In this document: in pieces, positions 9,598-19,130 of the stretch | Position numbering within the stretch: position 1 is the stretch's first letter | Layout of the letters: each line of letters begins with the position of its first letter | Source of the DNA: Lawsonia intracellularis PHE/MN1-00 | Lineage (GTDB): Bacteria > Desulfobacterota > Desulfovibrionia > Desulfovibrionales > Desulfovibrionaceae | Length of the DNA: 64,000 nucleotides | Reading direction: 5' to 3' | Assembly (NCBI RefSeq): GCF_000055945.1 | Contig: NC_008011.1 | Span: 1,235,501-1,299,500 of the forward strand | Notes under the pieces: generated by a model | Database searches by the model: none | What the model was told of the DNA's origin: nothing | Seen by the model: only the letters and a program-made list of their open reading frames with translations | Program-made: the position numbers and the translations under genes

Positions 9598-9720
9598 AGC
9601 TATAATAAAGAATAACACAGAGTTATAGTTGTCACCATGAGATGATCAACTTATTCTTAGCTGAAATAAAAAAAATTAGAAAGCTATTTATTTTATGTGA
9701 AAAGGAGTAGTCCTAGTTTC

Positions 9721-10356
9721 ATGAATAAAGCATTTCAACTTATTACTTCCCATTTAGAAACAGGAATAAAATTACGTTCTGAATTTTTTACTGCTCATGC
9801 CAGTACAATAGTTGAGATGGCTCGACAAATTGCTTCATCAGTAGCATGTGGGGGTAAAATTATTATAGCTGGTAATGGTGGTAGCGCTGCAGATGCTCAA
9901 CACTGGGCAGGAGAATTTGTTAATCGCTTTCTTTTAGATCGTCCTCCATTACCAGCTATTGCATTGACTACAGATTCTTCTATTTTGACTGCTATTGGTA
10001 ATGATTTTGGATTTCATCTCATCTTTGCAAAGCAACTTCAGGCAATTGGTCAACAAGGGGATGTTTTTTTAGGTATTTCTACATCTGGTAATAGTGTAAA
10101 TCTTATTGAAGCACTGCATGTAGCTCGTAAACAACGTATTACCACAGTTGGATTAACTGGCAAGGGAGGAGGAGGGATGGCACCTTTGTGTGATTTTTTG
10201 ATTGATGTCCCTCATCAATCAACCCCTTTAGTTCAGGAGGTACATGCAACTATTGGACATATGCTATGTATGTTAATAGATTATTTCCTTTTTGAGAACG
10301 TTTCAGCTATTCAACCATTATTAAACGATCCAGCACCACATGAAAACAATGAATAA
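9721..10356 (+). CDS. gmhA: Phosphoheptose isomerase
   Basis: Isomerises sedoheptulose 7-phosphate to D-glycero-D-manno-heptose 7-phosphate, the first step to the heptose of lipopolysaccharide core. The SIS fold is seen as GGKIIIAGNGGSAADAQHWAG and the STSGNS phosphosugar-binding loop. AIGNDFGFHLIFAKQL is also typical. The open frame begins at GTG 9697, but AAGGAG at 9702-9707 would lie inside it. I therefore chose ATG 9721 (spacing 13), which gives 211 residues, closer to the usual 190-200. It implies that the cell makes heptose-containing LPS, in line with the lpx genes at 21-23 kb. Confidence 0.92.
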   Translation: MNKAFQLITSHLETGIKLRSEFFTAHASTIVEMARQIASSVACGGKIIIAGNGGSAADAQHWAGEFVNRFLLDRPPLPAIALTTDSSILTAIGNDFGFHLIFAKQLQAIGQQGDVFLGISTSGNSVNLIEALHVARKQRITTVGLTGKGGGGMAPLCDFLIDVPHQSTPLVQEVHATIGHMLCMLIDYFLFENVSAIQPLLNDPAPHENNE

Positions 10357-10699
10357 TATTTTTTTATGAACAGTAGGAGATATTTCATATAAATATACTT
10401 AGTAAGTATGATATGTAAAAAGAAGTAGAAAAGTTAATTCAGTAACTATAAGAACTAATATAAATTTCAGTATAACTAGTGTATAAAAGTAGTAAGTTTA
10501 ATATAAACTATTTTAGATAGGAAATAGCTGTGTATTAGTAAACTAACAACACTCTTATAAAGATTAATTATTAAGATTAATTAGCATCTACAGAGTAGTT
10601 TATATTTAAATAATGTGACTATTAAGGTATTAAATATAATATTATGCTATGGGAGTAACATAATAGTTGCTATTAATACTTTAATAGTTAGGAATAAAA
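10357..10699. other. 343-base gap between gmhA and hemC, no gene seen
   Basis: Very A+T-rich with stops in all frames. It contains a short tandem AAGATTAATTA-type repeat near 10560-10585 and a small TTATGCTATGGGAGTAACATAA dyad near 10641-10662. The hemC promoter must lie here, but no convincing -35/-10 pair could be chosen. Confidence 0.4.
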
Positions 10700-11629
10700 A
10701 TGAAAAAGATCACTATTGCTACAAGAGGAAGTAAATTAGCTTTTTGGCAGGCTAACTACATTAAAGATCAATTACAAAAAATGTATTCTTATCTTGAAGT
10801 AGATTTAATGGTTATTAAAACAAAAGGTGATCATATTCTTGATGTTCCACTGGCAAAAGTTGGAGGAAAAGGTCTTTTTGTTAAAGAAATTGAAGAGGCT
10901 CTTTTATCTGGAGAGGCTGATTGTGCAGTTCATAGTATGAAAGATGTCCCTATGGAGTTACCTTTTGAACTTTGTTTAGCTGCTATTACAGAACGCGAAG
11001 ATCCTACAGATATGTTTCTTTCTATAAAGTATAGTGGTGTTAAAAGTCTACCTGAAAATGCATTAGTGGGGACAAGTAGTCTGCGAAGGCAAGCACAACT
11101 TTTAGCATTACGGCCAGATCTTCAAATTATACCATTAAGAGGTAACATTGATACTAGACTACGGAAACTTATGGCAGAAGAGTTTGATGCAATTATTATG
11201 GCAACTGCAGGAATAAAACGTTTAGGCCTTATAGCACCATATATGTCCTCATTGCCTTGTAGTGTTATGCTTCCTGCTGTTGGTCAGGGAGCCCTTGGGA
11301 TAGAAGTTCAAAAAGAAAGACAAGATGTATTGGAGCTATTTTCTTTTTTAAATCATAAAGAGACATATCATTGTATTCAAGCTGAGAGAGACTTTTTAGC
11401 AGGCCTTGATGGTGGATGTCAGGTTCCTATTGCAGGTTATGCTACTATTTGTAAACAAGAAACTATCTGCTTAGAAGGTTTAGTTGCTAAGAGTGATGGT
11501 TCTGTTATGATCCGTAACCGGTTAGAAAGATCAGTAAGTGATGCATATGATATTGGTATGACATTATCAAAAATACTTCTTGCTGAAGGTGCGGATGATA
11601 TTCTTGCATCAATGCATACTATCCTGTAA
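10700..11629 (+). CDS. hemC: Porphobilinogen deaminase (hydroxymethylbilane synthase)
   Basis: Polymerises four porphobilinogens into hydroxymethylbilane in tetrapyrrole synthesis. It opens with [15 protein letters not shown]. Then come the substrate-binding [21 protein letters not shown] and AVHSMKDVP segments, [12 protein letters not shown], and the cofactor-attachment motif [11 protein letters not shown], whose cysteine (about residue 241) carries dipyrromethane. At 309 residues it is full length. Retention of haem/sirohaem synthesis is notable for a host-restricted genome. Confidence 0.96.
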   Translation: MKKITIATRGSKLAFWQANYIKDQLQKMYSYLEVDLMVIKTKGDHILDVPLAKVGGKGLFVKEIEEALLSGEADCAVHSMKDVPMELPFELCLAAITEREDPTDMFLSIKYSGVKSLPENALVGTSSLRRQAQLLALRPDLQIIPLRGNIDTRLRKLMAEEFDAIIMATAGIKRLGLIAPYMSSLPCSVMLPAVGQGALGIEVQKERQDVLELFSFLNHKETYHCIQAERDFLAGLDGGCQVPIAGYATICKQETICLEGLVAKSDGSVMIRNRLERSVSDAYDIGMTLSKILLAEGADDILASMHTIL

Positions 11630-11716
11630 CTTCTAATAGTTATGACATACCAGCATAGTTGATAATCTTAGTTTTTTTAACAGTTAGAATTTTTTAATAC
11701 GTTTTTGGAGTACCAT

Positions 11717-14170
11717 GTGGCTAAAGTTTTACCATTACCTGTATCTCGTCTTTGTGCAAGACTCTCGCCTGACCGAATCCCATGGGAAGTAAGTAGTGAA
11801 ATTCCTAAAAATGTATCTCACCGTCTATCTCTTCAGCCTCGTGTGCATAAAGCATTAGAGCGTGCACTTGCTATAACGATTTCAGGTTATAATATATATC
11901 TTTCGGGAGAAGCACTGCTTGGCCGGTCATATCTATTAAAGGAATTTTTAGTCCCACGTGCTAAAAAAATGCAGACACCACCAGATTTACTTTTTGTACA
12001 TAATTTTAATGAAGTAGACAAACCATGTTTACTCACTGTTCCTTCTGGACAAGGGAAAAAGATACAAACAGGATTAACAAAGGTTTTGTCTGAAATTCGT
12101 AAACAAGTTCCTTTGTGGCTTGAAAATGAAGAATATATTAAGAAGCATAATACAATAAAAGATAAGTTCCAAAGTAGCCGTAATAAACTTCTTAAAGAAA
12201 TGCGAGGAGTGGCTAATAAACAAGAGTTTAATGTAGATCTTGATGAACATGGTGGATTAACATTATATCCGCTAGTTGAAGGAAAACGTTTAAGTGAAGA
12301 TGAGTTTAATCGATTAGACGTTAATCTTAGGCAATCATTAAAGCAAAAAGGAGATAACTTATTAAGTTCAATGTCAAGTATGGTACGAAAATTAAGAAAT
12401 GCAGAAAAAACATTCCAATCTGCAGAAAAAAATCTTGATCAAGAAGTAATTACAAATCTTCTTGATAAACTTTTTGTACCTTTTGTTGAAGAAGTATTAC
12501 GACATTGTCCTGATAACAAATCACTAAAGAATTATTTTAATGAATTACAGAAAGATATTTTTGAGCACCCAGAGTCCTTCATCACACGTGATAATGCTTC
12601 TATAGCATTACATCAGCAACATGATGTTAGTCAGTTATGTCCTACAGAAACAGAGCAATATAGGTATTATATTAATATTTTTGTAGATAATAGTAATACA
12701 AAAGGGGCACCTATTGTTTTTGAAGATCATCCTACTGCTACACATTTGTTAGGTTGTATAGAAAGAGAAGCTGAAATGGGTGCATTAATAACTGATTTTA
12801 CACTTATAAAGTCAGGGTCGTTGCATAAAGCTAATGGAGGTTTTCTTATATTACATCTTGATGATATATTACAACATCCTTTAGCATGGGAAGGATTATT
12901 GCTTGCATTGCGTTCAGGTGTTTCAACATTAGAAGATTTTGGAGAGACAACAGATGGAACTATACGTACAAAAGGGATTGAACCAGAATCTATCCCCTTA
13001 GATGTAAAAGTTATTCTTGTTGGAAATGAGGATTTTTATGAAAGATTATTGGAGCATGATGATCGTTTTAGTAAGCTTTTTAAAATTAAAGCTCAATTAA
13101 CTACTACAACTGAAAGAACAGCTAAAGGAATCCGAAGTTGGCTGTTCCAATTATCTAAAATTATAGATGATACAATGCTATTACCTTTTGATGCTGAATC
13201 CCTTGCAGGACTTGTAGATTATAGTTCAAGAGAATGTGAGGATCAGAAAAAGCTTTCTTTACGTTTTCCTTTAATACGAGATGTAATGATTGAAGCATCT
13301 GCTATTGCAAATATGGCAGGCAATGAGCTTGTGCAAAAAATTCACTTAGATGAAGCTATTGCTTCTAGGCTGAATAGAGTCAACTTAGTAGAAGAACTCT
13401 TTATTGAAGAATATGATCGTGATCTTATAAAAGTTATGACAACAGGATGGAGTGTTGGTAGGGTTAATGGGTTGTCTGTATCTTGGTATGGTGATTTTGA
13501 GTTTGGATTACCACATCAAATTTCTTGTACAGTTGGTGTCGGTCATGGAGGAATTATTGATCTTGAACGTGAATCAGAGTTGGGTGGTCCTATCCATACA
13601 AAAGCTATGCTTATTTTGAAGAGCTATTTAGTTGATCAATTTGCAAAGAAAAAACCTCTTGTACTTACAGGTAGCCTTTGTTTTGAACAAAATTATGCTG
13701 GAGTTGAAGGTGATTCTGCTTCTGGTGCAGAACTTGCTGCATTACTTTCAGCTGTATCAGGTGTTCCTTTGAAATTATCTCTTGCCTTTACAGGTGCAGT
13801 TAATCAATCAGGACAAATTATGGCTGTAGGCGGGGTTAATAGAAAAATAGAAGGTTTTTTTGAAATATGTTCACGTAGAGGGCTTACAGGAGAGCAAGGT
13901 GTAATTATTCCTTATGATAATATTGATCATCTAATGTTAAATCCTAAAGTCATTGAGGCAGTCAAAGACAAAAAGTTTGCTATTTATCCAGTAAAACATA
14001 TTACAGAAGCATTAGAACTTTTAACAGATATGCCTTCAGGCCGTCCTTTAAAAAAAGGAGGTTTTTCTCCAAACTCGTTATATGATAAAGTTGATAGCAG
14101 ATTACAAGAGTTAGGTCATCTAGCTGAGCATGCATTCAGTAAAACTTATAGAAAAAAAACTAGGAAATAA
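11717..14170 (+). CDS. Lon-like ATP-dependent protease (S16 family, YcbZ/LonB type)
   Basis: Cytoplasmic AAA+ protease with an N-terminal lid/helical region (to about 240, charged, coiled-coil-like), an AAA module and a C-terminal Lon protease domain. The catalytic serine is in EGDSASGAELAALL and the catalytic lysine in GGVNRKIEGF. The Walker A position reads GEALLGRS without the usual GKT lysine, and the Walker B-like strand is GGFLILHLDD. This is a known trend in this Lon-like subfamily. The frame is open from TTG 11705, but GGAG at 11707-11710 lies 6 bases before GTG 11717, which I take as the start (817 residues). It is not the classical Lon, which has a longer N domain and intact Walker A. 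Confidence 0.88.
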   Translation: MAKVLPLPVSRLCARLSPDRIPWEVSSEIPKNVSHRLSLQPRVHKALERALAITISGYNIYLSGEALLGRSYLLKEFLVPRAKKMQTPPDLLFVHNFNEVDKPCLLTVPSGQGKKIQTGLTKVLSEIRKQVPLWLENEEYIKKHNTIKDKFQSSRNKLLKEMRGVANKQEFNVDLDEHGGLTLYPLVEGKRLSEDEFNRLDVNLRQSLKQKGDNLLSSMSSMVRKLRNAEKTFQSAEKNLDQEVITNLLDKLFVPFVEEVLRHCPDNKSLKNYFNELQKDIFEHPESFITRDNASIALHQQHDVSQLCPTETEQYRYYINIFVDNSNTKGAPIVFEDHPTATHLLGCIEREAEMGALITDFTLIKSGSLHKANGGFLILHLDDILQHPLAWEGLLLALRSGVSTLEDFGETTDGTIRTKGIEPESIPLDVKVILVGNEDFYERLLEHDDRFSKLFKIKAQLTTTTERTAKGIRSWLFQLSKIIDDTMLLPFDAESLAGLVDYSSRECEDQKKLSLRFPLIRDVMIEASAIANMAGNELVQKIHLDEAIASRLNRVNLVEELFIEEYDRDLIKVMTTGWSVGRVNGLSVSWYGDFEFGLPHQISCTVGVGHGGIIDLERESELGGPIHTKAMLILKSYLVDQFAKKKPLVLTGSLCFEQNYAGVEGDSASGAELAALLSAVSGVPLKLSLAFTGAVNQSGQIMAVGGVNRKIEGFFEICSRRGLTGEQGVIIPYDNIDHLMLNPKVIEAVKDKKFAIYPVKHITEALELLTDMPSGRPLKKGGFSPNSLYDKVDSRLQELGHLAEHAFSKTYRKKTRK

Positions 14171-14190
14171 TAATCAGATAGTTATAACTA

Positions 14191-15393
14191 CTAGTTAGGA
14201 ACTATAACTTGTTTTACTTTGACTTTTAAAAGGTTAGTTATCCAAATACAACCAATAGAATAAAGAGCTAGGCAAATAAAGCCTATCCCAAATGTTAGGT
14301 GTTCCCCACAATATCCAAGAAACATTGTTATCCCTCCATTTGAAATAAGACCTGAGCTTGTCATAGACAAAGACATTAACAGAGCTTGTTGGCTAAGTGG
14401 AAAGCGTATAGCAAAAGCCTTAAAGATAGAAGGGAAAAGACATGATATCGAAATGGTTTGGAAGATGATACCTATAATAGATAGTGATGGAATATCAAAT
14501 GCCATAGCGGTAAGGGCTAATGTATGAAGAATTAGGCAAAATTTAATGATAAAGTATACATTAAAACGATCTGACGCCCATCCTCCTAAAATTACAATAA
14601 AGGGAGTAATTAGCCGTGAACTAGATATAAGGATATTAGAACTTCCTGGTGTAAACCCTACCTCATCTGTGAGATATAATTGTAATATGCTAAAGACACT
14701 ATATTCTCCAGCTTGAGCAATAATAAGTAGTATAACAACAGCCCAACTTGCTGGGGTAAAAAGAAGCTCTTTATAACCAGAGTAAGATGGTAAAGGGACA
14801 TGTTCTTGTCCTCCTCTACCAAAAAATATAAAAAGTATACTAAGTACTAACATAGGCCAACCAAGGTAAGCACAAACACCTTGCCAATTAGTAACTTGTA
14901 AAAATAATTGAGCTAATAAAGGAATAAGTATAAAATTAAGATTAGCTGCAACTTCATGAATACTTATAGCTTTTCCCCAGTCTGAGGGATAAACAAGTGT
15001 TGATAGGACTGCTATTCCTGCCGGAAAATAAAAACCACATCCAAAACCTAGTAATGCAAAAAGTAATCGAGCTTCACTAAGTGTCTCCACATAAGGCATT
15101 AAGCATAGGCAGATACTTGAGAAGAAGACGGAAAAGGCTACCATATGTGCAGGAGTAATCTTTGAGAGTAAAAATCCACAGGAAAAAAGACTAATACTAT
15201 ATCCTATACTCTGCATAAGAAGAAGGCTTGTAGATTGTATATGGCCTATTTGAAGACTATTTTCTACATAGACAAGTAATGGGGCTAAGGTAGATCGAGT
15301 CATATAACTACATAAAAATAATAGAGAAACTGCGCTTATCCAAGGCAGTGCTTCACGAAAAGGCATTGGGAGAGTATAGTCATGTTTAAACAT
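14191..15393 (-). CDS. Major facilitator superfamily transporter, substrate unknown
   Basis: A 400-residue inner-membrane protein with about 12 hydrophobic segments arranged in two halves, ending in a short basic tail (KVKVKQVIVPN). It carries an MFS-like GGWASDRFNVYFI loop between helices 8 and 9 and small-residue-rich helices in both halves. The residues visible do not define the substrate. It is a single-gene unit, convergent with the Lon-like protease gene (20 bases between stops). The 317-base gap behind its start holds the rsfS promoter. Confidence 0.85.
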   Translation of the reverse strand: MFKHDYTLPMPFREALPWISAVSLLFLCSYMTRSTLAPLLVYVENSLQIGHIQSTSLLLMQSIGYSISLFSCGFLLSKITPAHMVAFSVFFSSICLCLMPYVETLSEARLLFALLGFGCGFYFPAGIAVLSTLVYPSDWGKAISIHEVAANLNFILIPLLAQLFLQVTNWQGVCAYLGWPMLVLSILFIFFGRGGQEHVPLPSYSGYKELLFTPASWAVVILLIIAQAGEYSVFSILQLYLTDEVGFTPGSSNILISSSRLITPFIVILGGWASDRFNVYFIIKFCLILHTLALTAMAFDIPSLSIIGIIFQTISISCLFPSIFKAFAIRFPLSQQALLMSLSMTSSGLISNGGITMFLGYCGEHLTFGIGFICLALYSIGCIWITNLLKVKVKQVIVPN

Positions 15394-15691
15394 ATATGAG
15401 GTTACTTAATAGTAGCTTGTTGTAAGTAAAAAATTAAAAAGATATTAGCATACTAATGAATTATTGAATTAATTCTAGTATAATTTTTTCAATGTTCAAG
15501 ATAGATAAAGAAATAATAAAGATAAGAATAACATCAAGCTATGAATGAGTAAATATATTGTTATTACATATAGCATCTATCGTATAATATATAGATAATT
15601 ATGACATATTACATGTTATAGTTATAGGAACAATTCTAATGAAATAGAAGAAGATCGTTATTACTTGTCTTTAAATGGAGTTCAATGTATT

Positions 15692-15700
15692 TGTTATACT
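15692..15700 (+). promoter_or_regulatory. Extended -10 promoter for the rsfS-gpmI operon
   Basis: TGTTATACT gives an extended -10 (TGn-TATACT) with the predicted start of transcription near 15707. That would leave ATG 15711 almost leaderless and favours ATG 15774 as the rsfS start. No good -35 is present, as is usual for extended -10 promoters. Confidence 0.4.
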
Positions 15701-15773
15701 GTGCTGAGTAATGCTTAGATTAAGTATAATGCATATAAATATTGTTAGAGTAAGGCATAGAAGGTTACAACTT

Positions 15774-16211
15774 ATGTATAATACACAAAATTTATCTTTA
15801 AGAACTTTTTTTTCTCCTCAAATATTACCTGTTAAGTCAAAATTTTCTCAAGTTTCTGCAATTCAAAAAACTGTTATTCTTACAGGTTGGCTTGAAGAGC
15901 ATAAGGCACAGAATGTGCTAGCCTTTGATGTAGTAAATAAAAATTTATGTATGGATATTGTAGTGATTTTAACAGCTACGTCTTCTCGTCATGCAAAAGG
16001 ACTTGCAGATGGAATCCTTGAGGAGTGTACAAAACAAAATTTTGAATATCTTCGAATGGAAGGGTATCAATATGGTCAATGGATTTTAGTAGATCTTAAT
16101 GATATAGTTATAAATATTTTCCAGGCAGGGATACGTGAGTTATATGCTCTTGAAACTCTTTGGAAAGGGTGTCCTTTATTAAATGGACAATTAGCCACTA
16201 ATACTCTTTAA
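15774..16211 (+). CDS. rsfS: Ribosomal silencing factor RsfS
   Basis: Binds ribosomal protein L14 and blocks subunit joining during starvation. It has the RsfS signature: ENVLAFDV-like AQNVLAFDV, TATSSRHAKGLADGI, then YQYGQWILVDLNDIVINIF, and AGIRELYALETLW at the end. The frame is open from ATG 15711, but AGAAGG at 15759-15764 lies 9 bases before ATG 15774. The likely promoter ends near 15707, so the shorter 145-residue protein is preferred. It is followed 14 bases later by gpmI. Confidence 0.88.
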   Translation: MYNTQNLSLRTFFSPQILPVKSKFSQVSAIQKTVILTGWLEEHKAQNVLAFDVVNKNLCMDIVVILTATSSRHAKGLADGILEECTKQNFEYLRMEGYQYGQWILVDLNDIVINIFQAGIRELYALETLWKGCPLLNGQLATNTL

Positions 16212-16225
16212 TCAAGGATGTATTT

Positions 16226-17758
16226 ATGAATGTAGTGCCAATACTATTACTAATTCTTGATGGTTATGGTCTTGCACCTGATAGTACTGGTAATGCAGCT
16301 AAATTAGCGTTTACACCAAACATTGATAGAATGTTAGCTATGTCAGGTGGAACTCAAATACATGCTTCAGGTCGTGCTGTTGGTCTTCCAGATGGATACA
16401 TGGGAAACTCTGAGGTAGGGCATCTTAACATAGGGGCAGGTAGAGTTGTTTATCAACAAATGACACGTATTGATGTAGCTATTGAAAATAAAGAGTTAGA
16501 TAGTAATCCAATTTTACTTGACCTTTTTACAAAAGTTAAATCATCTAATGGTCGATTACATCTTTTAGGATTGTTATCTAATGGTGGAGTTCATAGCCAT
16601 ATTAGACATCTTGAAGCTTTATTATCCATTGCTAAAGAGCATAATATTCAAGTGATATTACATCCTTTTATGGATGGGCGTGATACTGGTCCAAAAGATG
16701 GTTTAAAATTTATGAAAGAAATTGTTTCATTTTTAACATCTACATCTAGCGGGGTAATTGGTAGCTTTTGTGGCCGTTTTTATGCTATGGATCGTGATAA
16801 GCGTTGGGAAAGGATCAAACTTGCTTGGGATGCAATTGTACATGGAGTAGGCTTGCATGTGGAAGATTCTGTTAAAGCATTAGAGCAGGCGTACGCATCT
16901 GGAGAAACAGACGAGTTTATAAAGCCAAGAGTCATGGGCAATTCTAGTGTAAACTGTGTTCAGGATAATGATGCAGTATTATTTTTTAATTTTAGAGCAG
17001 ATCGTGCCCGAGAGCTTGTCAGTGCTTTTATCCTTCCAGATTTTAATGGATTTGATCGTGGCCGTGTTCCCCATTTATCAGGGATTGCAACAATGACAAT
17101 GTATGACAAAGAGTTTAATATTCCTGTTCTTTTTAATCATGAGAATATAACTAAAACATTAGGTGAAGTCGTTTCTGCTCTTGGATTGTTGCAGTTACGT
17201 ATAGCAGAGACAGAAAAATATGCTCATGTTACATATTTTTTCAGTGGAGGACGTGAAGAGGTTTTCACAGGAGAAGAAAGGATACTTGTTCAATCTCCAA
17301 GAGATGTAGCAACATATGATTTAAAACCAGAAATGAGTGTGATGGAAGTAACTGATCGCTTACTAACAGCATGGAATAGTAAGAAGTTTTCTTTGATTGT
17401 GTGTAACTTAGCTAATCCAGATATGGTTGGTCATACAGGAAATATTAAAGCATCTATTTCTGCACTTGAAGCTGTTGATAACTGTGTTGGACGTATAGAA
17501 AAAGCAGTAGCTGAACAGCATGGTTGTTTTATTTTAACAGCAGATCATGGTAATGTGGAAGAAATGCTGGATAAATCTGGGCAGCCACAAACAGCACATT
17601 CTTGTAACCCTGTCCCTTTGATAGCAATATATGATGGGAAGCCTCTTAACCTTAAAGAAAGTGGTAAACTTGGAGATATTGCACCAACTATTTTGAGTAT
17701 ATGGGACGTTTCTATTCCTAATGAGATGACAGGTAATAATCTTCTTTCATCGGAGTGA
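16226..17758 (+). CDS. gpmI: 2,3-bisphosphoglycerate-independent phosphoglycerate mutase
   Basis: Interconverts 3- and 2-phosphoglycerate in glycolysis, using two metal ions and a phosphoserine intermediate. The N-terminal metal/alkaline phosphatase-like block LLILDGYGLAPDS and the GNSEVGHLNIGAGR motif with the catalytic serine are present. So are HPFMDGRDTGPKDG, NFRADRARE and the C-terminal metal site ILTADHGNVEEM. At 510 residues it is full length. It lies between rsfS and a zinc-ribbon gene, forming a three-gene operon. Confidence 0.96.
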   Translation: MNVVPILLLILDGYGLAPDSTGNAAKLAFTPNIDRMLAMSGGTQIHASGRAVGLPDGYMGNSEVGHLNIGAGRVVYQQMTRIDVAIENKELDSNPILLDLFTKVKSSNGRLHLLGLLSNGGVHSHIRHLEALLSIAKEHNIQVILHPFMDGRDTGPKDGLKFMKEIVSFLTSTSSGVIGSFCGRFYAMDRDKRWERIKLAWDAIVHGVGLHVEDSVKALEQAYASGETDEFIKPRVMGNSSVNCVQDNDAVLFFNFRADRARELVSAFILPDFNGFDRGRVPHLSGIATMTMYDKEFNIPVLFNHENITKTLGEVVSALGLLQLRIAETEKYAHVTYFFSGGREEVFTGEERILVQSPRDVATYDLKPEMSVMEVTDRLLTAWNSKKFSLIVCNLANPDMVGHTGNIKASISALEAVDNCVGRIEKAVAEQHGCFILTADHGNVEEMLDKSGQPQTAHSCNPVPLIAIYDGKPLNLKESGKLGDIAPTILSIWDVSIPNEMTGNNLLSSE

Positions 17759-17764
17759 TAAAGT

Positions 17765-18007
17765 ATGCATGAACAAAATCGTCCTATATCTCCTGTATCA
17801 CCATCAGGAATGGAACTTCTTTTTATCTATAAGTGTCCACATTGTGGAAGGAAAATGCCTCTTATTTCACCAACACAACCTGCAATGACTCAATGTGATT
17901 CATGTAGCTTGGCCTTTCCACTTGTTCCTGTTGATGAAAGGACTATTCATTATTTAAAAATTATACTTGCTCAGGGTAGAGCTGCTGTTGATCCTGACTT
18001 TATTTAA
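17765..18007 (+). CDS. Small zinc-ribbon protein of unknown function
   Basis: An 80-residue protein with two cysteine pairs, CPHCG (near 25) and CDSC (near 47), about 20 residues apart, which makes a probable zinc ribbon. The C-terminal half (AFPLVPVDERTIHYLKIILAQG) could be a short helix. It starts 6 bases after gpmI and is probably co-transcribed with it. A terminator follows. I know no function for it. Confidence 0.75.
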   Translation: MHEQNRPISPVSPSGMELLFIYKCPHCGRKMPLISPTQPAMTQCDSCSLAFPLVPVDERTIHYLKIILAQGRAAVDPDFI

Positions 18008-18030
18008 GAATTAAATACAAACCTTAAAAT

Positions 18031-18067
18031 AAATAAAGACTGAAAAAATTTTTTTCAGTCTTTATTT
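18031..18067. terminator. Bidirectional terminator after the rsfS-gpmI operon
   Basis: AAATAAAGACTGAAAAAA is followed directly by TTTTTTTCAGTCTTTATTT, a long stem flanked on both sides by A- and T-runs. It stands between convergent genes (stops at 18007 and 18103). A TTTA microsatellite-like run continues to about 18079. Confidence 0.8.
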
Positions 18068-18102
18068 ATTTATTTATTTGTTATGCTATATGAGGAGGTA
18101 AT

Positions 18103-18465
18103 CTATTGAGCAATAATTGAAAGTTTATGTAACTCATTATCTAGCATTGAAGTTGCTTGTCCAACAGATAGTTTATAACCTTTTAAAACTTTTTGTTGTT
18201 TTTTTGAAGCTGAGAGTTGTTGCTGGATATTTGTTTTAAGTTTTGTTCCTTCTTGTATAAGTTCTTCTTGTAATGTTTTTATAGCAAGTAATTTTGATCG
18301 AATTTGTTCATTTTCAGCATCACGAATATTCCATGCATTTTCTAAGAGTTGAGCACGGTGATTACAATATTCATCAGCTTTTTCTACTTCTTCAGCTTTT
18401 AATGCATCTAACTCCAGTTGGCCAATATGTAATGCTTCATCATACAATGCTAGACTTTTAGACAT
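18103..18465 (-). CDS. FlgN/FliT-like coiled-coil protein (probable flagellar export chaperone)
   Basis: About 120 residues, almost entirely helical and charged (ALYDEALHIGQLELDALKAEEVEKADEY, later KLKTNIQQQL). The Q/L-rich heptads and small size resemble FlgN/FliT chaperones. This is structural similarity by eye, not a family match. The open frame extends to 18531, but the ATG at 18465 has TTGGAG 7 bases upstream, embedded in the stop region of the preceding gene, so I use it. The upstream sigma-54-type promoter supports a flagellar role. Confidence 0.5.
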   Translation of the reverse strand: MSKSLALYDEALHIGQLELDALKAEEVEKADEYCNHRAQLLENAWNIRDAENEQIRSKLLAIKTLQEELIQEGTKLKTNIQQQLSASKKQQKVLKGYKLSVGQATSMLDNELHKLSIIAQ

Positions 18466-19072
18466 ACTAAGCTCCAAGATTATTTTGGATAGCTTTGCGT
18501 AACTCTTCAATAATAATATTCCAACGTTCACAAGCAGGAATTAACTCATATTCTAATAGATCTGCAAGCATGATCCAATCTTCTTGTTCAAGCACGTCTG
18601 TCATTTCGCTTAATAAAGATGAAATTTGTTCACTGCAATCTGCAAAGACGTTATCGTCTGTAACAATAAAGTCAGTTCGTAATACACTTACCATTGTCAT
18701 AAAATCTCTTATAACATCTAGTAAGTCTTGAAAAAGTTCAAGTCCTTCATCATCTTCACCTCTTCTAAAGTGTTGAGCAACTTCTTTGCTGCCTGTAGCA
18801 ATAAAGTTAGAAACTTTTAAAAGTTCTTCTGTAATATTATATGCCATCTCTCCAAAAGGAATAGAGCGTATTTCTACAGAATTTATTTCATTTGTTGGAA
18901 TATCTTCTGCTTGGTGAGGATATAGTTCAGAGAAGAGTTCATCATTTAACAATACATCAGTAACAATTCTATTTTCAAGACGTGAATCGCTTGCTGCGTA
19001 AAGTAAAATTTCTTCAAGGTTAGAAAAATTTTTAATTTGCATATCAGTTTTATTACCGTCGATTATAATCAT
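18466..19072 (-). CDS. Acidic helical protein of unknown function, sigma-54-type promoter
   Basis: A 201-residue acidic, cytoplasmic-looking protein with no signal peptide. The N-terminal 45 residues may form a short alpha/beta unit (MIIIDGNKTDMQIK). The rest is helical, with a D/E-rich C-terminal half (SSLLSEMTDVLEQEDWIMLADLLEYEL). GAGGAGGC lies just before ATG 19072. Its stop overlaps the ribosome binding site of the FlgN/FliT-like gene, so they are translationally coupled. With the promoter upstream, a motility-related role is inferred, but I do not recognise the family. Confidence 0.7.
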
Positions 19073-19114
19073 AATGCCTCCTCATATGCTATTAATAGTA
19101 GTTACAAGATATCT

Positions 19115-19130
19115 TGCAAGAGGTGAGCCA
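19115..19130 (-). promoter_or_regulatory. Sigma-54 (RpoN) type promoter
   Basis: On the minus strand, TGGCTC-ACCTC-TTGCA fits the -24/-12 consensus TGGCAC-N5-TTGCA with exact spacing. It lies in the 58-base gap between the glycosyltransferase stop and ATG 19072. The start of transcription would be near 19104, giving a leader of about 30 bases with a strong ribosome binding site. Such promoters need an AAA+ activator and often drive flagellar genes. Confidence 0.65.

Noticed and set aside
18060-18080. TTTA microsatellite as a phase-variation tract
   Set aside because: It lies outside coding and promoter DNA, next to a terminator stem, so slippage would have no clear effect.
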